Shown here one piece after another: positions 23,883-33,700 of a stretch of DNA of 64,000 nt (the first letter of the stretch is position 1; every line of letters begins with the position of its first letter). Origin of the DNA: Meloidogyne chitwoodi (Eukaryota > Nematoda > Chromadorea > Rhabditida > Meloidogynidae); the NCBI GenBank assembly GCA_015183035.1, contig JACZZP010000001.1, positions 372,001 through 436,000 of the forward strand, given 5' to 3'. The notes under the pieces are model-generated. The model saw only the letters and a program-made list of their open reading frames with translations, did no database searches and had not been told where the DNA came from. The position numbers and the translations under genes were made by a program.

Positions 23883-24122
23883 TGTTGTATCTTAAGTTTC
23901 CTACTTAAGTGCAACAGGGGTGTGTCCGAGGTAATGTAGACGAGCAACAAGCGAACAGTTTATCACAGAGCAAATACAAAGAGAGGTTGAAGGTAGAGAA
24001 TAGGATTGGTGTGTAGAGGTTGACGAGAACTAACTCGCTGACTGGTTTATTGTGAGTGCTTATATAGTATGAATACTAGACCGTTAAAGGTGTCTATAAA
24101 AGACCACCACTCATATACAACA
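23883..24122. mobile_element. Solo LTR with 5-bp target duplication
   Basis: A 240-bp block starts TGTTGTAT and ends ATACAACA, the TG...CA inverted termini of a retrotransposon LTR. It is flanked on both sides by GACTC (23878-23882 and 24123-24127). It interrupts the tandem GACTCAAATGACA array. It contains a TATA-like stretch (TTATATAGTATG, about 24058-24069). Its composition is less AT-rich than its surroundings. No internal retrotransposon sequence is present, as expected after LTR-LTR recombination. Because GACTC also belongs to the host array, the duplication could in part be coincidental. Confidence 0.8.
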
Positions 24123-24165
24123 GACTCAAATAACATTTTAAGTTTGTTGAGACTCAAATGACCCT

Positions 24166-24408
24166 TTAAGTATTTTTAAGACTCAAATGACCAAAATACC
24201 TCAAATATCCTGAAGGGACAGGATTTCTTACAAGTTCATCTTCATCAAAACTAGAAAAAGGCATATCATTTTCCTCGATTGGTTGATCGTCTCGAAATTG
24301 TTTTTCTTCTTCTTCATTATTGTAGTACGGTTGCGCGAGAAACTCAAATTGTATTGGTTTGATTTTTTGTCTTCCAGTTAATTCAAGAATCAAAACAAAA
24401 TTTTCATG
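24166..24408 (-). pseudogene. Duplicated terminal exon fragment of GH35 beta-galactosidase
   Basis: The minus strand encodes [14 protein letters not shown] through [15 protein letters not shown], essentially identical to the last exon of the complete gene at 27.9-28.1 kb. Similarity starts abruptly at 24408, inside the parent exon (just after MRHEN begins), and continues downstream through the array into 23.4 kb. The upstream GH35 exons are absent. It is a by-product of the segmental duplication and has no start of its own. The coding sequence shows few changes, so the duplication is recent. Confidence 0.88.
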
Positions 24409-24467
24409 TAAAAAATAATTTAAAAAATAAAACAAATTTATTAAATGAACAAAATTATGTCACTCAC

Positions 24468-24823
24468 GTTTCACAAAACGAATTATGAGCCTAGATACAG
24501 GTCCTTGAATATCGAAAAACAATAGGGGGGAGTAAGCTCCTCGAGTGATTACCGCGGCTGCTCGCACAAACTTTGATCTTTTGGGGTGGTTTATTACTTT
24601 TCCTTTTTAGGCCTATAACCGTTTGGTCTTCGCACAACTTTGATCTATTGGGTGTGTTTTATCAGAAAAAAATTAATTCGGCGGAAATAATTTAAGAGCA
24701 GCCGCGGAATAGATCAAAGTGTGTGCGAGCAGTCGCGGTAATCACTTCGAGGAGCTTACTCCCCCCTATTGTTTTTCGATATTCAAGGACCTGTATCTAG
24801 GCTCATAGTTCGTTTTGTGAAAC
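24468..24823. mobile_element. Foldback element, AGGGGGGAGTAAGCTC family, copy 1
   Basis: Inverted arms of about 120 bp run from GTTTCACAAAACGAA to its inverse TTCGTTTTGTGAAAC. Inside each arm are the family cores AGGGGGGAGTAAGCTCCTCG and TGATTACCGCGGCTG. No ORF is seen. It sits next to the breakpoint of the duplicated GH35 exon. Confidence 0.85.
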
Positions 24824-25019
24824 ATAAGTTGTACCATTAGACTCCGCTTTTCAAAGTGAATCGAATAGTATAGTTTTCCATTTTAGACATGCCGTAGACA
24901 AAAAGAAAAAATACCATTCCATCTTCAGTAGTGCCGAATTTTTTTTTGAAAATTGCCTCTAGGTAATATAAAAAATAATTAAATCACTTTACTTTGTGGA
25001 TGGGGGAATAGCTTAATAT

Positions 25020-25501
25020 TATAATAGTTTACCAATTTTAAAATTTTTAAAATTTATTTTTAAGTTTTGATTTTTAAGATTTAATTTTTGAACATTAAGA
25101 TGGTCTTTAATAAAAATTTTTTTTTAAAGAAAAAATATTTTTTATTTATTGATTAATACGTGAATCTATTCAAGGCCTCTCTCTCTCTCTCTTATTTTAA
25201 TTAATTCATTAACCCCAGAAGGGTAAGAAATTAAAAAAGATGGCAAGAGGTAAGAGAACAAAGCACTCTTGATTTTTGAACTTTAAGAGTCTAAAAAAAA
25301 AAAATTTTTTTTTTTTAATTTTATTTTTTAATAAAAATTAAGAGATTAAAAAATATTCCATGTGATAGAAGAAAAAATTTTTTTAATTGATTAATGTGGC
25401 TATATATAAATTCAATGCCTCTCTCCTTACCTTCATTAATTCGTTTACTCCCCTCTTTACTTTTCTCTACAACAACTACTCTTCTCAAAAAAAATTTAAA
25501 A
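25020..25501. other. Upstream region of secreted paralogue 2 with duplicated module
   Basis: Two copies of the TGAACATTAAG(A)...TTGATTAAT...TTCAATGCCTCTCTCC module lie at about 25085-25200 and 25268-25440. The same paired arrangement precedes the other secreted gene, so the duplication unit extends at least to about 25.0 kb. A CT microsatellite is at 25171-25192. Confidence 0.6.
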
Positions 25502-27196
25502 ATGAATACTTTTATTCAATTATTTATATTTTATTCAATTTTTTCGTGTTATTATTGTCCAAAAACAAAAAACATGGGTAAAACTATACAGTTGGGTGGT
25601 GATAAAGGTAGTGACGCTATTCATCTTCTTCCATCTACCAGTGGAAAAGCTAAAGTAAAAAAAGAAATTAAAACTGCAATTGAAGGTAAAGTTAATTTTT
25701 CAGCGGGATAAGTGGATTCCGTGGACTCGAAAAACGTAATAAGTAAATAAATATAACCATCCAAAATGGTCAAATGCAGTGAAACAAAAGTTGCAGTTCC
25801 GAAACTATCAAATTTCTGGGAACATAAAATAGGATTCAAATTAAAAATTGGGGACTCGAGAATTTTAATACAAATTATTATATCGAGTTGGGATATCGGA
25901 AACAAAAAAAGGGAACGAAATTATTGGGATTGAATTCGAAAACTTTGTCCAAACCGTAATCCTGTTGAATCCTTTCAATCTTCCTCGGTGAACTAATTTC
26001 TTGGCTGTTCTTTAGTATAGGGGGTCCGAGCTTGAAACATGTAATATATATCAATCGATTCCTCTCGTCGAGCTGAGCACGAATATATAAGAATTTCTTG
26101 CCGGAGACGAATACTCGCTGAGATACAGGTCCCTGAAACTTGAAAAACCATAGGGGGGAGTAAGCTCTTCAAAGTGATTACCGCGGCTGCACATAAATTA
26201 TTTTCACTGAATTAATTATTTTGTTGTAATTTGCGCTGTAGAATAACGCATGTACCAAAAAGCCAACGAGAGATGGGCTCCCAAATCAAGAAGTCATAAA
26301 ACACTCCCAATAGGTCCATGTTTGGCGTGCTTCAAGCAACTTCGATCCGTCATAACTTTGTTAATAATCGTTCAATCTCAACAATTTTGGTCTCATTCGA
26401 TAGGTTTCGAATAGCTCTTTCGAATGAGCTATCATACACATATTCGAATTTTTCACCCCGAAAAGAGCTTGGTCCTCCCTATGGTTTTTCAAGTTTCAGG
26501 GACCTGTATCTCAGCGAGTATTCGTCTCCGGCAAGAAATTCTTATATATTCGTGCTCAGCTCGACGAGAGGAATCGATTGATATATATTACATGTTTCAA
26601 GCTCGGACCCCCTATACTAAAGCGACCCCAATTTCTTTTTTTATTTATTTAGAAGGCAATAGTAGTCCCGGTATTGCATCTGATAAAACAGGCAGAGATA
26701 ATGCTAGAAGAGCAGAATACTTGGCTAGCCTTTCACCAAAGAAATCAAAAGGTAATTTCAGTCGACACTCGATATAGTGGACATTCGATACTGTTATTTA
26801 AAATTGCACGACATTTCGCCTCTACGGCAAAAAAGCTACATTTCGTTTACTCGAGCCCACGAGATTTTTTGCTGTTGGGACGAAATGTCGTGTGCAATTT
26901 CTTTCGACGAATGTCTAGACATAAAAATTTCTCATCCTCGTGCGTTTCTACAGTATCGAAATTGACTGTCTGACTATGAGAAATGTTCAATTGAATGTCT
27001 TTACATTCTGAAATAAAATTGAATTTTGTTCAATACTTTTAATATAGTGGAAATTCGATACAGTGGAAAATTGTTTACTGTATCAAAAGTCGACTGTATA
27101 TACTTTTTTTAAATTAAAATAAATTGCCTTTTTTTTTAATAAATTTAATTTAAATTTAATTTTTAAATTTATTTTTAATTTTTAGGTGGAAAATGA
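25502..27196 (+). CDS. Small secreted lysine-rich protein, paralogue 2
   Basis: I model three exons (25502-25685, 26653-26751, 27186-27196), in phase, about 97 residues. MNTFIQLFIFYSIFSCYYCP is a signal peptide close to that of the paralogue at 22208. The mature part (GGDKGSDAIHLLPSTSGKAK...SPKKSKGGK) is basic and without known domains. Exon 1 ends in the same phase as the paralogue. Intron 1 has been inflated to about 970 bp by a 0.6-kb foldback element. The third exon stops after three codons, whereas the paralogue continues; a relic of the paralogue's last exon is visible near 27299 (TTAAG then ATGGTAAACA). The true 3' structure is uncertain. Confidence 0.6.
26011..26622. mobile_element. 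Foldback element, AGGGGGGAGTAAGCTC family, copy 2
   Basis: Arms of about 150 bp run from TTTAGTATAGGGGGTCCGAG to the inverse CTCGGACCCCCTATACTAAA. They include ATCGATTCCTCTCGTCGAGC, GAGATACAGGTCCCTGAAAC and TAGGGGGGAGTAAGCTC. The centre shares CACTGAATTAATTATTTTG and AACGCATGTACCAAAAAGCC with the copy at 46.7 kb. Short ORFs inside arise from the palindrome and are not genes. It lies in intron 1 of secreted paralogue 2. Confidence 0.88.
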
Positions 27197-27703
27197 AAAG
27201 AGGACAGCTAAACATATAATTTTGATGTTGCTATAAAAGAAGGTTTTTTTATAATTTTTTGTTTAATATATAATTTTTAAATTAATATTTAATTTAAGAT
27301 GGTAAACAAATCTTTAAGAAAACACCACACTTTTTCAGAAGAGGAAATTGATTTTTTTATTTTATTATTATTGATTAAAAAATACAAAATGTCAATTAGA
27401 GTACGAAACTTATTTTTGGGCAAATATGACATTTTTTAAAATTCAAAATTGATTTAATTAGACCAAAAGGAAGACTAATTGATTTAATGTTTCCAAATTT
27501 TTTAAAATCAAAATTGTGGAAAATAGAGTCTGAGAAACACTTGTTAGTTTTGTACTCTAAATGAACACTCCAATTCACTTTTATTTAAATTTTATTTTTT
27601 TCCCATAAGGAAAAAGAGATATTTAATCACTAAAAGTTATTTATTTACCCATTAAATTATGTATAGTAAAATTATTTTAAAAATTTCAACTTTATTTAAC
27701 CAT

Positions 27704-30700
27704 CTATAAATGTTTAAAGAAATTCATTCGTTTTTCTCTAATTTTTATTTCTTTATTTTCGTTTACCTCGTTATGATGACGATTTCGTCGGGTGTGAGTT
27801 AATGCAAGTTGGTACTTACTGAAATAATTAAAGGAACTTTTAATTAATTTTGACTGAGACTCAAATAACAATTTAAGTTTTTTAAGACTCAAATGACCAA
27901 AATACCTCAAATATCCTGAAGGGACAGGATTTCTTACAAGTTCATCTTCATCAAAACTAGAAAAAGGCATATCATTTTCCTCGATTGGTTGATCGTCTCT
28001 AAATTGTTTTTCTTCTTCTTCATTATTGTAGTACGGTTGCGCGAGAAACTCAAATTGTATTGGTTTGATTTTTTGTCTTCCAGTTAATTCAAGAATCAAA
28101 ACAAAATTTTCATGTCTCATTACAGCACCGGGGACGAATAGAGTCATCTATTAAATTTTAAAAAGCCATTTTGGTGCCGGACATTTCGGTGCCGGACACT
28201 TAAGTGTCGCACTGAAATGTCCGGCACCAAAATGTCCGCTATATAAAAATTTTAGTTTTGGCTCACTTGTGGCCCCAATAACGGCCAATATCGCCCAACA
28301 TTAAATCCGTTCACCATAACAACACCATGCCCCCACCCTCTAGAATCAAAAAAGGTATGAGCCAATCTCCAGTCAATATTTGGTGTAGTAAATTTAGCTG
28401 CATAAATTGCTGGTTCATCACTAGCTATTTGTGGTTGTTCAATACTGTAATATTAATTAAAAACATTTTTTGGTATTTTGAATTTTAGGTGTTTTGTAAT
28501 TTTTATTTTTTGAATATTTTTGAGACTCAAATGTCATCCTACCTTGTCGCCCCCTTCAAAAGCTCATTTTCCAAAAAAGTTTGTTCAAAAATTAAAGCAC
28601 CAGCCGTATAAAGAGAATCCATTGATACACCGCATTGTGTCCAGTAATGACTTAGAGAGATACCATCCAACAGAACGGGGGAAAGAATACCCTAAAAATA
28701 AAAAAAAAATTTTTTATTTTTCAATTTTTTCATTTAACCTTTGGATCTACTTTAGATAATGGATAAGTTAATCTGCCAGCATTTTCTACAAGAATATCAA
28801 GGCGTTGACCTTTAGAGGCATTTAGTGTTGTACTTTTTGAGCAGCCTGTTCTGTCACAAACTGTTATATTTCCCTTTGAAAAAGAAATTTTGTTGTAAAA
28901 TAGTTAAGACTCAAAAGGCAAAATTTTCTATCGAACCTTTATTTTTGATAAAATGAGAGAATCTAAGCTACATTTTGGAATTTTGACATTTTGTAATTTT
29001 GACATTTTGTAATTTTGACATTTTGTAATTTGGACATTTTGTAATTTGGACATTTTGAAATTTTGTACATTGATAACTCGATAACAATTGATACCCACGA
29101 GTTAATCAATATTTAAAATTTTTTTAGAAAGGGTAATTGTTGTAGAGGTAGAGGAACGTTCAATTGTAGAGGTAAAGGAACGGAATTAATAAAGAGGAGG
29201 AAAACATTAAATATATCGAGTTATCTATATTAAAAAAATTTGAATTTTTTTTGAAAGGTCAATTGTAAAGGTATCTCTAGAGGAATGAATTAATGTAATT
29301 TAGAAGGGAATTTGTAGAGGTAAAGGAAAGGTCAATTGTAGAGATAGAGGAACAACCTCACATTTTTTAAAAATTTCTCACCATAAATTTCCCATCCAAA
29401 AAAATATAAGCATGATCCTTCACAATAGGAATAGTCAAAACATTCCCCCCAATTTCAATAATACTGCTATACCAAACAAAAGCATAATCCCTATCAAAAA
29501 GCTCAAAGTTGAGAGGACGAGAGCCATTTGAATGCAAACATTGTTGTTTAGTATGGGTTGAATTTAATAATTTGATGAAATTTGGAAGACGAAGGGCTGT
29601 TATGCTTGATATTGTTACACCACTAAATTTAAAGTTAATCCTTTTATTGGAGAGTGGGCGTCTATTGGAGAGTGGGCGTTTATTAGAGAGTGGGCGTCTA
29701 TTGGAGAGTGGGCGTTTATTAGAGACAAATGTTAAATTGAGCCTTTTAGTGAGTTTGAGTAAATTAAATAGAGGAGATTTTCTTTAGAAAAATTTAAAGT
29801 ATTTTATTTTCTCTAACTTTCTCTAGTAAACACCCACTCTCTCACATTTCTCTAACTCTTTTATTAAACACAATAAATAATATAATTTTACGTTCTATTT
29901 GGTGGAAGAGCCAAAGGTGGATTTGACCATTCACGTTTGGACCCTATCCAATTACGTATAGCCGTATATAAAGGTGTTATTTGTCCCTCCTCGCTTATGG
30001 GTGCAGCATAATCGTATGAGGTTATGACAGGTCCATCTGGTTCTTTGCCATTCCAAAATCCAAAATTTGTACCGCCATGGATCATATAAAAACTAAAAAA
30101 ATGTTAAACTTGAGTGTATATCAGTGTTTGAGTATGATATATGGCTAGACTCAAAAGTTAAAGAACAAGGGTCATTAGAGTCTCAGTCTAAAAATCCTCT
30201 TATTGTGAGGAGATGCCTTTTTGGTCTCTCACAAGGCTAAAAGGACCAGTTGAGTCTTTCATACGGACACTAGAGTCTTACTCTAGTTTATGATACTTTA
30301 GAGTCCCAAAATTAGTTTAACACAAATCAAAATATTTATAACACCTGAAAGAAGCATTCAACGACCACATAACCTCCACAGAGTCAATAACATTTTTTAT
30401 ATCCTGCTTAGGTACAGAACGATCTCCCCACATTGAAAACCATGTTGTATAAAATTCAGAATTAACATTGGGACCTCCCCCAGAAAATTTTCGTTGAACT
30501 TGAAAATGTTTGCTAGCAGAATCTAAGGTCTGTGGAGCACCAAAATCAACAGTCTTAAATAAATTTAAAAAATTACAATTTAAAAAAATTACAGGAAAAG
30601 TGCCTGGAACAGAACCACAGCGCACCATTTGTTCGTTATATCCATCGGCTGAGAAAGAAATTTTGGGAATATTAATAGCATATTTTATTAAAAATTAGGA

Positions 30701-33700
30701 GTTTTTCATGCTTTTTAAATTTATTTAGATAATTTGAGGTTTTGGACATTTTGAACTTTGGACATTTTGAAATTTTGACATTTTGACATTTTTAAATTTT
30801 GACATTTTGAAATTTTTAATAACTTTAATCTCCTCACTTGTGTAAAGCACTACATCATTTCCAAGCTGTTCCCTAACCAGATCTCGCAACCAAATTGTAT
30901 AAACATGATCACAAAGAACAGAACCATACTCATTTTCTATTTGTAGCATAATAATAGGGCCACCATTCTTGTATAGGAGAGGTCGTAATAATGGAAGAAG
31001 AACGTTAAAATAGCGTTTAACATAGCTGAGATACCTTTAAATTTTAATAAATTAATTTTAAATGATTTTCTGATCTTTTAAAAAATTTTTGTATTTTTTC
31101 ATTCCAATTTTTTATCGAATAACATGCAATCCCGCAATTTTTTAATTTGCAGGAATTTTGTTGGATTAGTCAGCAAACCATGTTCCGTATAGATTATAAA
31201 AAAACCTCGAATGCGGAATACCACAACTATGATTTTACCAACCTCCAATTTGGAAACAACAAACAGATTCTTACTGAATAACAGACAACAATCTGTAAGC
31301 TTTAACCTTTACGATTTTGATCCTCCCAAAAGGAAGGAATGCGCCGTTCCCGGAGGTATGTGCAAGACCGGGCCGACGCGCGGCAGAGCAGAAGCAAGCT
31401 TCCAACTCACGCCTTTTTCCAAAAATTGATTAATCTCTTTATCCCGGTAGGGATGTTACGAAGATTAAGTCGTAAAGAACAGATACTACACTTTGATCTT
31501 AGCCAAAAGTTTATTTTTTGAATTTTTAACTAAATTTAAATAATATGAACATAAATTTTAAATCTAATGTAATGTAGAAGTACTGGATTATTGAGAGACG
31601 ATAGTGTTTTGAATATTTATTTTATTATTGATTATACACCAATAATTTAAGTGGAAAAATGACATACATTTGAGGGAAAAGGCACTTTATTTATAGGCAA
31701 GCCTAATATATAAATTTGGGTCAAAACTTAAAAGGGTCAATATTATAAAAAATGGAAAACGAGAAAAGGGACAATTAAATTATATCTCACTAAGAAAGGT
31801 GGTTTTTTATGGGTTTTTTCTCGTGTTTTGGCAATCTTGAACAGCTGATTACGAAAATGATCTTATCACTATTATCATTTTATCACTAATTTTAAAAATC
31901 ACAGATTTTTATCAGGGATATTTCCCAAATTACTCAAGTTATTAATAATAAAGAATCTGCTATTCAATATTTACAACAACGTACATTTTACGGTCTGTAC
32001 CACCACTATGCCCATCATGTAATCAGCAAATGAGCAAAAATTTTGATAAAATCTGTGATTTTAAAAATTAGTGATAAGAAAAAACTGATATCGGATTCGT
32101 AATCAGCGCCCTCGATAACCCCTAAAAACACGTTTTTACTATGCCACTGCGATTATTTGTCCCCAATTGTTCAAGATTGCCCGTGTTTTAAAATGGAAAG
32201 AGAAAGAAAAAGGAAACACAAATAATTTACTGAAATTTTTGAGAAGTTTGAGTTTTATTTCTGATGGTAAATATTCCATATTTTTCTTTTAGTTTTTAAG
32301 TTAAAAATTCAGTTATTAATATAAACAAAAATCAAATGAAATAAATTACAAAATTAATTATAAATTGATTATGTAAACCTAAATGAAAGGAATTTAATAA
32401 ATATTTTAAAGTTCCCGACAAAATGCATTTAAGTCCACCATTTACTTTAGGTCGTTTCAGTGCTATTAAGCATTATTTTGGTGGCAACGATTGCGCAGGG
32501 GAAAATTGAGTATAGTTGTTAAAAAAATAATAAAGAAAAAACCTATGTCAACTTAGGTATCAAATAGGGTCTATTATATTAAAAAATCATTGTATTTTCA
32601 TTGAAAAAAAATCAGTAAGTCTTTACCCATTTTTAAAAAAATTTTTACATAGAGAATGGTTGTTCAAAATTTTGGCTGTTCTTTAGTATATGGGACCCGA
32701 GCTCGGATCATGTAACACATATCATTAGATTCCTCTCGAAGAGCTGGCACGAATACATAAGTTTTATTTATAGGAAAAATGTTTGAGCCGAGTTACAGGT
32801 CCCCGAAAATTGAAAAACCATAGGGGGGAGTAAGCTCTTCAAAGTGATTACCGCGGCTGCACATAAATTATTTTCACTGAATTAATTTTTTGTAATTTTA
32901 GCCGTAGATTAACGCACGTACCAAAACCAATCAGCCATGGGCGCCCAAAATGAAGAAGTGATAAAACACTCACAATAGGTCTAAGCTTGACGTTTTCCAG
33001 CAAACTTATATCCTTCATCCTTTGTTAAAGATCGTGCAATTACGACGATTTTGGTCTTATTTGACTCGACGCATGAACTATCATACTCATATTTGAATTT
33101 TTCACCCAAAATATGAGATTACTTCCCCCCATGGTTTTTCAACCTTCGGGGACCTGTCAATAATATCTTGAATTGTTTCACGATACAAAATTTCCATAGT
33201 TCACTTCCTAAAATTATTTAAAAATCTAAACAAAATTTTTTTAAATTATCCACTTTTATAAAGGCAATCCTTATAAATTGATTTAAATTATCGTGGACAA
33301 GCATTTTCTCTAATGATAATATTTGTAAAACAGTCCTAATATTTAAAATAGGTCCTAAAAAGGCCGAGAAGCGATAAATGATGCAAAAAACACAAATTAT
33401 AACTAAATTCTAAATAAAAACTAATAAATAGGATGAAGAATACATAAAGAGAAATTATACTGGTTTGTGTGCTTAATAGAGAAAAGAAGCAAAAGAAAAT
33501 AAGAGAGTAGGTAACAGAAATAAAGTTTAAAAAATAAATGTCTATGCACTAGAGCAGACAATAGAGACAAAAAGGAAAACCCGCGATTAATCGGGCTTGT
33601 CCGATAAAAAAGAAATGTCTCTTCTCTTTGAATATTTCTATTTTTCTTTTCTTACTTATATTTCTAGTATTCTTTTCTCTCTCTTTTCCTTTTTCTTTTT

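Noticed and set aside
26318..26973. Several overlapping plus-strand ORFs of 60-117 codons
   Set aside because: They fall within the arms of a foldback element and the adjacent intron repeat of secreted paralogue 2. The reading frames follow the palindrome, show no protein-like conservation, and only 26653-26751 fits an exon.
26760..27110. TTCGATACAGTGGA-type repeats resembling ends of pogo/Tigger elements
   Set aside because: The motifs ATAGTGGA(A/C)ATTCGATAC occur two or three times, but I could not define paired termini or a target duplication, so no element is called.
29509..29787. Plus-strand ORF with repeated LLESGR
   Set aside because: It is antisense to a GH35 exon and to the 18-bp tandem repeat in the neighbouring intron. 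The repeat creates the open frame.
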